Source: Talpa occidentalis (lineage: Eukaryota; Chordata; Mammalia; Eulipotyphla; Talpidae). From it: a DNA stretch of 64,000 bases. Positions 36,781-48,300 of the stretch are shown in pieces; positions within the stretch are counted from its first letter, which is position 1, and each line of letters opens with the position of its first letter. The notes under the pieces were generated by a model. It was not told the DNA's origin. It did no database searches and worked only from the letters and a program-made list of their open reading frames with translations. The stretch lies in assembly GCF_014898055.3 (NCBI RefSeq), contig NW_026555331.1, forward strand, positions 96,680,684 through 96,744,683, given 5' to 3'. A program made the position numbers and the translations under genes.

Positions 36781-38934
36781 AAAGTTTCAAGGAAATAATT
36801 ATAAAATCAAAAGCAAGTACATTCTTTTACCTAAATATTAATCAGCTTAATATGGCTCCTAAGAAATTATTAAGAAAAACATTTGCAATGAATGTGATAA
36901 ATTCCTCTATGGGTATAAATAATTTTTATTATTAATCAGTTTATCTATGTATACCCTTTAAAAATAATGAAAAGAATTTCAGTTTCAAAGAATATCAGTT
37001 TATTAGCATGCCAGATACCTAATGTAATGCTTTGACCTTGAAAACAGGGACACACCGAGCCATCAAAAATGATCCCTGCTTGCACAGTGCCAAATAATCA
37101 AGAAATGACAATGCAAAGGATTACATATACTTCCTAACAATAAAAAGCAAATAGAAAAATTTATCTCATAGTAGTTTCTACCTATTCATTTGATCCTTAT
37201 CACAGACTTTTGTAATAAGAAAGGTAGCATAATAGATTATTAATAAGAACACAATCAAAAACTACAGATTCTACTTGCCATTAACTTTCTGTATAACATC
37301 CACAAATTTAGTAAACCTCCATTTGATTTAGAATTCCTACGAGGGCAATAAAGTGCTGAGTCACAAGATGATCTTTCAAGTCCAGCTGTAGCAGATTACT
37401 TAAGTAATTTTGTTAATCATTATTGTTTTTTCTTAATCTCACAGCTAACTGGATGCAATGTAGAGTAAATGAAAATAACTATTTTCATCACATGAAGAAC
37501 AGAGATTGTCAGGGTGCCACAGAATGAATTGTGGCTTCTGGCATGAGTCTCACGGTGTATCAACCACTCCTAAGAGTTATATTCATTCACTGGGTTTATC
37601 TGTTCAGATATATGGCACTGGGCAGACACACAGACAGTGCTGAGAATCTTAAAGTTAATATTACTTCAGGGCCAGCTTGAGTCACATAAATTATATATAT
37701 GTATGAGTTTAACAACAATAATACTCATAAGAAGAGTGTCTTTGTTGCAACCATAAATTGTTTTCCTCCCACTTTTTTTCATCTATGCTCAGCTGGAAGT
37801 TCCTCTAAGGAACTTCAATAGAATGTGCTCTTAACATGGGACCTTTTTTTCATTCAATATTATATAATTATTTAACCAAGTCTGGCTAAAAGAAGCTGTT
37901 TGCTAACTATGGAATTAATTTACTTAAGAAATGAAAGAGGGGAGTGAATGAAAAAAAAAAGGAAGGAGGAGAGAAAAGAGGAGGAAATGTGAAGGGCAAG
38001 AAAAGGCCTTCAAGGAAAAGCGAAATAGAAAGGATTCTAATTGAGAAGTGCTCCTCCCCTACCTTAAGGCTTGAGGCAGAGCTATAGGCTCCTACCAGCA
38101 GAACCCACAGAAAGTCCCACACTCAAAATAAATCACCCAAGAACTTAGTCCTGTCTCAACATACCCATACCCTGATCAAGACCATTATTCCTTTTCATGG
38201 AAGCAGACAGAGAGGCAGTCACACAGGGATCATCAGTCCATGTGGTGAAACAACTGGTCCCAAACCCATCTTTTCATGCTTCATGAACAAAGGAATATAG
38301 ATCCTCTTCCACTCACCATTGTTTAAGGTATCTAGTATATCCTCATAAGCAGGAGCAAAGACTAGTGGTACAGTGCAAGTTTTCAATCTAGCTGTTGAAC
38401 CAGGTGAGAAAGTGGGTCTGTTTAAAGGATAGACACTGCAAAGAATTACTTGTATCTCTGAGCTAGTTAACTGCTCAGCAGACAAAGATAAGGATATCTA
38501 TTTAGTTTTTCCTCCCTCTTCCAACTGGTGGTGCCCACAATAAATAGGTGATACCCACGCATACAAATCACCCTCTATGTATTTTCAATTCTTTGTAACA
38601 GAAAACACTCCCTCACAACAGCAGTTTACTACAACTTCTGCACATTTTCCTGAATATATAATGTACATTATGCAACAACTTGACATATCCTTTATTTCTT
38701 CCATCTTGCTCCCCAGCCCCAAATGCTTTATGCTTCCTAACATCCTGAAAAAGAAAATACAAGAAAACAAAAAGAGCTACTTTGAATTTAGTGTGTTTTT
38801 TTTTTAACTAGATCCTATCAAATACAAAATACCCACGCACAATTTGAAATAGTAGCAGGTATATTCATAATTCAGTAAATCTTCATACAATGTTAACAAT
38901 AGGTTCTTGCAAACTATGACTTCAAGCAAAATAT
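36781..38934 (-). other. SNX13 intron, no recognised element
   Basis: It includes a purine-rich tract near 37925-38000 and an 88-codon minus-strand open frame at 38219-38485 of unknown meaning. No repeat family named. Confidence 0.5.
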
Positions 38935-39260
38935 CAGGTGACCCTTGAACAACATCAAGTAATGGGGACTGACCCCCCCACACATAATCACAAATCAGAG
39001 AATAACTTTTGATGCTCCCAAAACTTAACGAGTAACAGTCTGCTGTTGACCAGAAGCCTCATCAATAACATAAATGGTTGATTAACACATATCTTGTGTA
39101 TTACATATTTTCAGTTTACAATTTTGTAATTTAAAAAAAAAAAACTTGAGAGAAGTACAATTACAGAGCTGTACTGTATTCACCAGTACTGTAAGTTCAC
39201 ACAGTCTGTTTACAACAAAACTCCATGTACTTCAAGCCCATGTTGTTCAAGGGCCAAGTG
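38935..39260. mobile_element. Tigger-like DNA transposon remnant (non-autonomous)
   Basis: A 326-bp element bounded by inverted repeats: CCCTTGAACAACAT near the left end and its exact reverse complement ATGTTGTTCAAGGG near the right end (14 bp). TA flanks the right end. Internal phrases AACTTTTGATGCTCCCAAAA and GATTAACACATATCTTG fit my memory of the Tigger2-type family. No transposase frame remains. Confidence 0.8.
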
Positions 39261-39419
39261 TATAATGCAACCAATTTTGCCATAAGCAAACTGATGTAGA
39301 GTTAAGATACTATGGCCCACTTGTAGTCACAAAATTAACACTAAACTTCTAAATAAAGACTCAAACACTTCTAATAGTAAACAATAATCTGCATGCATTC
39401 ATTCCTTTTCTACCTACCT

Positions 39420-39735
39420 ATTAAAATCACAGCTCAGGGTCATGGGGTAGCTGGAGTCAAACCTACCTTGGCAGCTCATAGCACAAGAACTTCCTTCCAA
39501 CACAGTACACTCATAGGGTTATCCACCTCACTTAGACTGGGACCAGTTAGACACAATACTAAGCATAGCGTACATCTTTGGTACCAGGAGAAAACCCACG
39601 CAGATGTAGTTAGAAAGTGTAAATCCTACAGACAGTGGCTCTCGCCAGAAATCAGTATCTTTTCTCATCAGTGTTATAACAGTGTTGAGCAAAATAATGT
39701 TATTAAATAAGGTATTTGCTGTATGTGTTTGTTTA
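39420..39735 (+). repeat. ancient conserved mammalian repeat, family not assigned
   Basis: AGGAGAAAACCCACGCAGATG, then ACAGACAGTGGCTCTCGCC, then TTTTCTCATCAGTGTTATAACAGTGTTGAGC. I recall this series from a widely dispersed ancient repeat in mammals but cannot name it safely. The 105-codon open frame over it is probably chance. Confidence 0.5.
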
Positions 39736-42399
39736 TTCAGGATACAAACTAAATTATGCTGCAGACCTGCCCTCACCCCATAACACACACACTCACAGCC
39801 CATACACTGAAAATCACTGAATTAGGGTCTAGAAGCAACTACAGTTTGAAAAACAAAAGACTGTATTTACTGAATACTTTCCTTTATACAGGAAGAATAA
39901 TAAAAGTATTTAAAATGTAGATTGGGAAGCACAGCAAAAAACGGCTCTGAAAGACTTCCAGCCTCAAATTGCAAAACTACTTTACCAAGGTTCCTGAATT
40001 TCTGATAAAAAGTCTAGCAGATACACAAAGTTGAAACAAATTAACCAAAAGAGCTTCTTAGAAACTATGTTTTTCTAGCTATACATACTGGTTTGTGTCT
40101 TAATACTAACTTTCAATAAATAGTAAAGATTTTTTTTTTAAAGCTTTTAGTCTTCATCAAAAAGGAAATAGATTTTTCCTTAGAAATGTTTCCATTGTAC
40201 AGCTAAAGGTCTACTTTTAATTTTGGGTGTAACAAAACATATAAAAACGAAAAGTATTCCCTTAACAATAATTGATCAACACAAAAATTTTAAAGCTACC
40301 AAAAAATAAGACAATTGCATTTCTAATTATGTGAGCTAATAGAATCCATCAAGGTATCAAAAAAATGCCCATTTTGAAAAAATTATACTTTTCTTATCAG
40401 CATATTTGCACTGATTACTTTTTAATTTCAATTACATATTAATAAAGAAAAGTATGTAATCACACATTTGCTTTTTTTTTAATATAAGAATATATGGAAA
40501 ACTATTTTAAATGGTCTATAAGGAATGAAGAAAACGGGATAGAAGGAAAAGGTAAGAATTAGACATCTCCAAACATACCCTGTACTGTAGACCTAATTTT
40601 GTAATGGCATAATTATTTTAAATATTAAAAAGAGCTTAAGAAGCATATTCTAAAAATCAAAAACAAAGTGAAATGAGTCTTATCATATTAAACTAACAAC
40701 GTGGAGTAACCACTCCAAGAAAGTACTTTTAAGTGATTTTACAACACAGTAATTTCTCTGTTGGTGGTACATACCCCAAGAAGAAAACAAAACAAAAACT
40801 ACACAAAAAATCTTAAATCCTTTCAGTAAAATACAGTGTTGACAGCTGTACCAAAATGAACCAGGGCAAGTGCAGGAATAACCTAATTCTAACTAAGTCA
40901 ACTAAGTCTAAAGCAGGAAGGAGTTTAAGATGGGCCTGGAACACCCTGCCACACCAGAAAGCTACCAAATACTACTGGGGTATGTGTCAAAAGGATTCAG
41001 GAGACATCTGATGCAGCTTCAACTGGATGAAGATAGAATAAGAAAGAATAATGGCAATGGACTAAGCACTTCAAAATATCTGAGTTCATAAAATGATAAA
41101 AAATATTTAACTCCAATGATCACCTTTGAAGGATGCTAACAAAGCAACTTTTTAAAATAAAATGTAGGCCTATTTCAGGGTAATCAGAGAGTTGATGAAA
41201 ATTCAGTATACCTTCAAAGAACTATACTATATAGTAAGAAGAAATGACTATCATAATATTGAAATCTTTAATATATTAAATGTCTAGCAATCAAAAGTGA
41301 GAAAAGGAGACAATGAGCCAGACATTATATGCCACTGGAAAGAATAATATATACCACTGTCTGTGAAAGAGTTTTGCTAAGGGCGGGAGGGGGGGGGTGG
41401 GGAAGGAATCAAATCAGAATCTCATTTAGGAAATGCGGAAAACTGAGAAAATGTGACACTATAAATACCATGGAGATGACACTAAGTGAAGTTTAGACTG
41501 TGGAAACACTAGAGGGGAAAAGACCCAGTTTCTTTAACAAATGAAGAGCAAGGGAAAGAGAGGGAAGAGAGAATTAAGGGAGCGGAAGGAGGAGGAAGGG
41601 TTGGCAGAATCTGTGAAATGAAACTGCAATACAGAATGGTTATTCAACTTGATTTTCACAGAAATACAGTGGGGGAAAAAAGTAAAAGGGGGAGAAGAAT
41701 GAGGAAGGAAAGGAGGAAAAGAAACAGAGTAATTCAAAACATTTTCTGGATACTTAATGACATTAACAAGTATTGCTTATTTTTTAGCTGGTGTAATGGT
41801 AATATGGTTATATTTAAAAAAAAGAATTCCTTGTTTTAGAGATGAATAATGAAGTATTTACAGATGAAATCATATACTTGGCATAAGCTTCAAAATAATC
41901 TTGAAAGTAGAGAGTGCAGCAAAGCGTGAAGAAGGACACAGGCAAAATATAACTGGCCGTGATTTGATAAATAGCTAAGCTGAACGTTAGGATAGAGAGT
42001 TCATTATACTAAACTTACCAGTTTTTAGGTTTGAAATTTTTCATTAAAAAAAGTTTCAAACAGACAATAATTACAACATTCCTTTATACATACTCTTGCA
42101 TTTCTTAAGTAACCACCATAGGAAAAAATTGTCTACAAACATGCAACATGTTTACAGTCTAGAAAATTAACATGGACTAAGTTCTCTATTGTGACTTGGT
42201 AGCAGAGCAATACACACTTGACTATTCAATTCAGAAAAAAGATACTTTTACAATGGTGTATAATAATGAGTTTTAACATCTTAATTTGTGTGTGTGTGGG
42301 TGTGTGTACATTTTATATAAGAATTATCTGGGGGAGTTTTATACTGATTCTATAACAATTAGGTAGTTATGTACTGGGCCTTAATTATACAATGATGAG
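39736..42399 (-). other. SNX13 intron; G-rich run
   Basis: No exon recognised. It contains a G-rich run GGGCGGGAGGGGGGGGTGGG (41381-41400) and purine-rich sequence at about 41540-41725, together possibly remains of an L1-type 3' UTR. Confidence 0.45.
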
Positions 42400-42722
42400 T
42401 CAGACAGTTTCTGTTTTCAACATCTAACAAAGATGTAAACTGCACATGTAATGCTAACATGGATGTGGAAAGTGGCATAAAGAGAGTCAACAATAAACTG
42501 CATGAATGCTGACTATAGCAGTGAGGCTACCAAAGGAGGAAGAAGGGCTGAGAGAGCCCAGAACAAAATGGGAAGGGAGCACAATACACTGTGGTGGTGA
42601 ACTATGGCAGTTTGCTGGTGGGTGTGGTGTGAAAACAACACCTGAAAGGGGAGATCAGTTCATACACTTCTAAAATACAAGCAACATTGTAAACCAATGT
42701 TACCCCAATATTTTTTTTTTTA
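42400..42722 (+). repeat. L1 3' UTR fragment
   Basis: CACTGTGGTGGTGAACTATGGC...CACCTGAAAGGGGAGATCAG...CATTGTAAACCAATGTTACCCC then poly-T/A. The arrangement parallels the 3' UTR at 24400-24615 (CTGTGGATGC...ACACCTGTAAGGGGAAATC...GGTTGTAAAACC). Confidence 0.55.
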
Positions 42723-42839
42723 AAAGACTACCTATAAAGTGTTTGGAAATACGGAAGGGATAATGCCTCCTGAGCTTAATAAAGAATACTGAAACTCCCT
42801 TTAAACTGTCTTCAAAAGGTAGTATTGCAGGTACACAAC

Positions 42840-43038
42840 AAAACAAAACAAAAACAGACAGACAATTATAAATCAGAGACATCCTGCAGGGAAAGAGGAG
42901 GGAGAGGGATCAGAGGGAGGGAGAGGGAGGGAGGAGAACAGGAGACTGTGGTGTTGGTGCACTGGTGCATTGGTGAAGGAAATTCTATAGGGACTACACC
43001 TGAGGTGGGGGAGGGAGGGATAAAAGCAAACACTGTTT
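42840..43038 (+). repeat. older L1 3' UTR, left part, interrupted by the young L1
   Basis: A (GGGAGA)n purine tract followed by TTGGTGCACTGGTGCATTGG and GGGACTACACCTGAGGTGGG. Its A-rich end continues at 49394-49437 on the other side of the full-length L1, so the young element landed in the tail of an older one. Confidence 0.7.
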
Positions 43039-43053
43039 AAAAATGAACAATGA
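43039..43053 (+). repeat. target-site duplication, 5' copy
   Basis: AAAAATGAACAATGA, identical to 49394-49408. It begins right after TTT, giving the L1 endonuclease target form TT/AAAA. Confidence 0.97.
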
Positions 43054-43064
43054 GGGGGCGGAGC

Positions 43065-43075
43065 AACATGGCGGC
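43065..43075 (+). promoter_or_regulatory. YY1-like site at L1 start
   Basis: AACATGGCGGC, matching the AAnATGGCGGC form of the YY1 motif, 12 bases into the element. In human L1 a YY1 site near +13 sets accurate transcription start; the same placement here suggests the 5' end is complete. Confidence 0.75.
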
Positions 43076-43331
43076 GAGGAGACGCTGCCAGTAAGATCTC
43101 CCATTAAAAAAAGTTAATAGGGAGGAAAAGCGGCAGGTCCCAGTGAGAACTGGGACACGGAAGATAAACGGGTGACTCCAGCAAACTACCCGAAGAAGAA
43201 AGTGGCCATAAAAGAGGACTAGAAGGGAGGGAAGCGCAGAACCCTGCTCCCCTCCCCCGCCCACAGAGGCGGCACTCTCCTACCAGCAGAGAGGAGGGAA
43301 AAAACAAACCAAAACGGCCCACAAGAACAAA

Positions 43332-43847
43332 CTATGCATCAAGCTGGACTGTAAGTGGAAAGGAACTATTGCAGCCACCACACCCCGTGAACGGGAGCTG
43401 AGGCGAACCCTGCAGGATCCGCCACCGCGGCGCTGCGGTGAGCAAACGGCTCCGGGCACCATTAGAGAAGAACAAAGACCCCGGGAGACACGCACACAGC
43501 CCGGGCTGCCAGTAAGCTTGTGCGGAAAGCGGCTCACTCAGCGCGCTTGAAAAGCAAGTGCAGACCGGGATCCAGCTGCCCAGGTCCCCGCACCTGCGAC
43601 CTAGGCTTGCGGGGAGAAGACCTAGGCTTGCAGGGAGACGCGTGGAGGTCCTCACTGAGGTGAAGGTCCCTCCCTGAGTAAGCAGGAACCAGGCACCCAG
43701 GCACAGGAGCGGTGCAAAAGGCGCCATTCCCGCGCCACTGAACTGGGCTACAGCCCGCATCCTGGAACTGAGGGCTTTGAACTGAGACCCAGGGCACGAA
43801 AATTTGGGGCGTGGGTTCTCCACGACGGTGGGGCACAAGGCAGACAC
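43332..43847 (-). other. antisense open reading frame in L1 5' UTR (171 codons)
   Basis: An uninterrupted minus-strand frame with its own ATG at 43847, wholly inside the L1 5' UTR. The predicted product starts MSALCPTVVENPRPKFSCPG and is rich in Leu, Pro, Ser and Cys, with no domain I recognise. Primate L1 carries a shorter antisense ORF0 in a comparable place, but I see no reason to call this homologous. High GC content alone lengthens chance frames, so coding status is undecided. Confidence 0.3.
43598..43639 (+). repeat. 21-bp tandem duplication in L1 5' UTR
   Basis: Two 21-bp units starting GACCTAGGCTTGC (43598-43618 and 43619-43639) differing at two positions. Being a multiple of three it keeps the antisense frame open, giving LGLLPAS / LGRRCGD-adjacent LPASLG repeats. 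Confidence 0.9.
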
Positions 43848-44279
43848 AGCACCCCAAAGCTGTTGAGGTTTACCCTACCATTCCCGCTCTGTTCCCTGTC
43901 CCACAGGGTGGGGGGGGGGCGAAAAACAGCCCCCCAAGGACAATAGGAGAGATCTCCGGCGCCACCTAGCGACCAGGAAAAAAAAAGTCACTAACACCCC
44001 ATAAAACAGGAAATTTCTTAAGACTGCTTGAAAAGGGCAGAAGGCTTCTGGAGGACCCAGTGGCTAGCCGGGAAGTTATTCCACGCCAGGCCCCTTCCGA
44101 CCAGCAGTCTGAGCCCACAGAGGGAGCAGGCACCCACGTCCGGGCAGACCAGGTGCGCAGAAGAGTGTGCCTGAAACCGGAGGCGCAGGGACTGCATCCC
44201 GCTTTGCTATTTGAGAACAGGGACATTTCTTCAGTAAAAACTGCCTAAAACCAGCAGAAAGCTCCCCCAGAAGACAGAG

Positions 44280-45308
44280 ATGGCTCCTGGAAGAGCCAGA
44301 GGGGAGCGGAGAAGTTCACCCAAGATGTCAGTCAGTCCGAGCAACACAGTGTCCCAACGCATACGACAAATTAGAAAACAGACAGTAGGGAGTAGAAGAA
44401 CCACACGCAACCTAACAACTCCTCAGGAAAGAAGCACACCACAAAAAGAAAACCACTCCCCAGATTGCAACGACAGCAACTTGGAAGAACTTCTGAGCCT
44501 TCCAGAAAGAGAATTTAAAATTGCCATGGTTAAAAAAGTGATAGATCAGAAGAATGAAATTGAGTCCCTAAAGAGGGAAGTAAAAGAAATGCAGGAGATC
44601 AAAGAATTAATGGAGGAACTAAAGAACTCCGGGAAAAGCAAGGAAAGCAGAATAGATGAAATGGAAGAACGAATAAGTTCTCTTGAAGACACAGAAATAA
44701 AAAGAACCAAAACAGAAAAGGAAAGAGAAGTACGAAGGAAAAAGAATGAAGAAAGACTTCGGGAACTATCTGACTCCATGAGGAAAGGAAATATAAGAGT
44801 TATAGGAATTCCAGAAGGAGAGGAGCGAGATGTAGGAACAGAGAAAATATTCCAAGAGATAATTGAAGAGAACTTCCCAAATGCGAAGAAGGAGCTGAAA
44901 ATTGATATACAAGAAGCAAGAAGAACACCAAACTTCCACGACGAAAGGAAAAACACAGCAAGACACATAATAGTAAAGCTCCCAAGAATCCAGGACAAGG
45001 AAAAAATAATGAAGCTGACAAGAGGGAAGAAACAGATAACATTCAAAGGAAAACCAATCAGGCTGACATCAGACTTCTCTGAAGAAACACTACGGGCAAG
45101 GAGAGAGTGGAGGGACATAGTCAACAGACTCCAAGAAAACAGATGCCAACCAAGAATACTCTATCCCGCAAAGCTCTCTTTCCTCCATGAAGAAAGAATA
45201 TGGACCTTCCCAGACAAAGAGAAACTCCGGAATTTCATTGCGACTAAACCCCCACTCCAAAAAATACTACAAGGAGTCCTAAAGCCAGAACCTCAGAGGG
45301 ACGAATAA
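44280..45308 (+). CDS. LINE-1 ORF1p, RNA-binding retrotransposition protein
   Basis: 342 residues, close to the usual 338 of human L1. ORF1p coats L1 RNA as trimers and acts as a nucleic-acid chaperone in the cytoplasmic L1 RNP. Seen in order: a basic N-terminal tail (1-60), a heptad-rich coiled coil (about 76-168, for example EIESLKREVKEMQEIKELME), an RRM-like domain from about 171 (NIRVIGIPEGEE, then EIIEENFPN) and a C-terminal domain (about 245-325) with KGKPIRLTSDFSEETLRARR, then REW, and YPAKLSF. The ATG at 44280 is preceded by the 5' UTR with a 62-codon upstream frame ending at 44248. The stop is followed by a short A-rich spacer to ORF2. No defects seen. Confidence 0.96.
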   Translation: MAPGRARGERRSSPKMSVSPSNTVSQRIRQIRKQTVGSRRTTRNLTTPQERSTPQKENHSPDCNDSNLEELLSLPEREFKIAMVKKVIDQKNEIESLKREVKEMQEIKELMEELKNSGKSKESRIDEMEERISSLEDTEIKRTKTEKEREVRRKKNEERLRELSDSMRKGNIRVIGIPEGEERDVGTEKIFQEIIEENFPNAKKELKIDIQEARRTPNFHDERKNTARHIIVKLPRIQDKEKIMKLTRGKKQITFKGKPIRLTSDFSEETLRARREWRDIVNRLQENRCQPRILYPAKLSFLHEERIWTFPDKEKLRNFIATKPPLQKILQGVLKPEPQRDE

Positions 45309-45381
45309 CAACGAAAGAAGACCAAAAAAAAAAAAGTTATTAAAAGAATAAATAAATAAAATCAAAGGAAAGACAAACATA
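45309..45381 (+). other. L1 inter-ORF spacer
   Basis: 73 bp, A-rich, between the ORF1 stop TAA and the ORF2 ATG. ORF2 of L1 elements is known to be translated by an unconventional downstream re-initiation, and this short spacer fits that arrangement. Confidence 0.85.
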
Positions 45382-48300
45382 ATGGCAAATACAGATGCTA
45401 ACATATCAATATTAACTCTAAATGTAAATGGACTAAACTCTTCAATAAAAAGACACAGAGTTGCAGCCTGGATTAAGAAACAAAACCCAACCTTTTGCTG
45501 TCTCCAGGAAACACATTTAGCTACAAAAGATAAAAATAGGCTCAAAGTCAAAGGATGGAAAACAATCCTACAAGCAAATGGGCCAAAAAAGAAAGCAGGA
45601 ACAGCTATACTTATATCAGATAAAACAGACTTCAAACTCAAAAAAATAAAAAGAGACCCCAATGGTCACTACATTATGATCAAGGGGACAATACTTCAAG
45701 AAGAAATAACACTCATTAACATATACTCACCAAACGAAAGAGCACCAAAATATATCAGACAACTGTTGTCCTCTCTGAAAACAGACATCAGAGAAAACAC
45801 ATACGTAGTGGGAGACTTCAACACACCACTATCAACAATAGATAGATCAACAAGACAAAAAATAAGTAAAGAAACTAAAGCTCTAAATAAGGACCTAGAG
45901 CATTTGGGCTTAACAGACATCTATAGAACACTAAACCCAAAAAAAACGGAGTACACATTTTTCTCAAGCGCACACGGATCATTCTCCAGGATCGATCACA
46001 TACTGGGGCACAAGACAAACATCAACAGATACACCAAGATTGAAATCATACCAACCATCTTTTCTGACCACGAAGGCATCAAACTAGAAATAAATCATAA
46101 AAAGAAGGCAAGGAACTATCCTACCTCATGGAGATTAAAAGCCACACTACTGGAAGACCACTGGACTAACGAGGAGATCAAAGAAGAAATTAAAAAATTC
46201 TTTGAATTGAATGACAAGGAGGACACCAATATCCTAAATGTATGGGATGCAGCAAAAGCAGTAATAAGAGGAAAATATATAGCAATAGAAGCTCACATCA
46301 AAAAACAAGAAAGAACTCAAAGAAACAACCTAATCTCGAAGCTCAAAGATCTAGAAAAAGAACAACAAAAAAACCCCAAAACCAGTAGAAGAAAAGAAAT
46401 AATAAAAACCAAAGCAGAAATAAATGAAATTGAAACTAAAAAAACAATCCAAAAGATCAATGAAACCAAGAGCTGGTTCTTTGAAAAAATAAATAAAATA
46501 GACAAACCCCTAGCCAGGCTCACAAAGGAAAAAAGGGAGAAAGCACAAATACACAGGATCATAAATGAAAGAGGAGAAATCACAACGGACACAGCAGAAA
46601 TCAAAAGAATAATCAGTAACTACTATGAACAGTTATATGGAAACAAGTTCAACAATCTAGAGGAGATGGACAAATTCCTACAACTCTACAATCACCCAAA
46701 GCTAGATAAAGAAGAAATAGAACACCTAAACAGACCAATTACAAGCAGCGAAATTGAAATGGTAATCAAAAACCTCCCCAAAAACAAAAGCCCAGGGCCT
46801 GATGGATTTACAGATGAATTCTACCAAACATTCAGAGACGAATTAGTGCCTATCCTTCACAAACTCTTCCAAAAAATTGAGAAGGAAGGGACAATACCAA
46901 ACACGTTCTATGAAGCCAATATTACACTAATACCAAAACCGAATAAGGACAACACAAAAAAGGAAAACTACAGGCCAATCTCCCTAATGAACACTGATGC
47001 AAAAATCCTCAATAAAATTTTAGCTATCAGAATCCAACAATGTATCCATAAGATAATTCACCACGACCAAGTTGGATTCATTCCAGGGGCACAAGGATGG
47101 TTTAACATCCGAAAATCAATCAACGTTATCCAACACATCAACAAAAAGAAATATAAAAACCATATGATAATATCAATAGATGCTGAGAAAGCTTTCGACA
47201 AAGTGCAACACCCATTCATGATAAAAGCCCTTGAAATTCTTGGGATACAAGGAACATACCTCAACATCATAAAGGCCATCTATGAGAAGCCAACAGCCAG
47301 TATCATTCTCAATGGTGAAAAGCTGAAAGCAATTCCATTAAGATCTGGAACAAGACAAGGATGTCCACTCTCACCACTGCTTTTCAATATAATACTGGAA
47401 GTCCTAGCCAGAGCAATAAGACAAGAGAAAGACATCCAAGGAATCCAAATAGGAAAAGAAGAAGTCAAACTATCACTATTTGCAGATGATATGATAATAT
47501 ACATAGAGAACCCCAAAATCTCCACAGAAAAACTAATTCAACTCATCAATCAATTCAGTAAAGTGGCAGGATACAAAATCAACACGCAAAAGTCAGTAGC
47601 CTTCCTATACACAAACAATAAATCTGAAGAAGAAGAAATCAAAAAAACCACCCCTTTTATTATCGAAACAAAAAAAATCAAATATTTGGGAATAAATCTA
47701 ACAAAAGAGGTAAAGGACCTATACAAAGAAAACTATAAAACACTGTTAAAAGAAATAGAAGAAGACACAAAGAAATGGAAAGACATCCCCTGCTCATGGA
47801 TTGGAAGAATAAACATTATTAAAATGGCCATCCTACCAAAAGCAATATACAGATTCAATGCTATTCCAATCAAAATCTCAATGGCATTCTTCAAAGAAAT
47901 AGAACAATTATTGATGAAATTCATATGGAATCACCAAAAACCCCGAATAGCCAAAGCTCTACTGAAAAAAAAAGAAGGAAATGGAGGCATCACACTCCCA
48001 GACTTCAAACTATACTACAAAGCCATAATCATCAAAACTGCATGGTATTGGAACAAGAACAAACATACAGACCAATGGAATCGAATAGAAAATCCAGAAA
48101 TAAACCCACAGATTTATGGTCCACTAATCTTTGACAAAGGAGCAAAGACTATGCATTGGAGCAAAGAAAGTTTGTTCAATAAATGGTGCTGGGAAAACTG
48201 GGTCGCTACATGCAAAAGAATGAAGCTTGACCACTACCTCACACCATACACAAAAATCAACTCAAAATGGATTAAAGAACTAGACATAAGACCTGAAACC

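Larger units (their letters stand above)
43054..44279 (+). promoter_or_regulatory. L1 5' UTR with internal promoter
   Basis: 1226 bp, GC-rich and CpG-rich compared with the surrounding intron (for example GCCACCGCGGCGCTGCGGTG near 43422). L1 5' UTRs carry an internal RNA polymerase II promoter; here a YY1-like site sits at the first bases. A 21-bp tandem duplication lies at 43598-43639. Antisense open frames of up to 171 codons occur. The function is inferred from the family. Confidence 0.85.

Noticed and set aside
39393..39710. 105-codon plus-strand frame as a gene
   Set aside because: It coincides with an ancient repeat-like sequence and has no supporting signals.
43534..43857. 107-codon and 85-codon minus-strand frames in the L1 5' UTR
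   Set aside because: They overlap the 171-codon frame in other phases; GC-rich sequence gives long chance frames, so only the longest is reported, with low confidence.
43054..43900. CpG-rich patch as the SNX13 promoter or a CpG island gene start
   Set aside because: It is the 5' UTR of the L1, bounded by the target duplication; SNX13's first exon is not in the window.
44546..45124. 192-codon minus-strand frame opposite L1 ORF1, and similar ones opposite ORF2
   Set aside because: They are complementary shadows of the A-rich L1 coding strand.
47925..48134. 69-codon frame inside L1 ORF2
   Set aside because: Overlapping alternative frame of ORF2.
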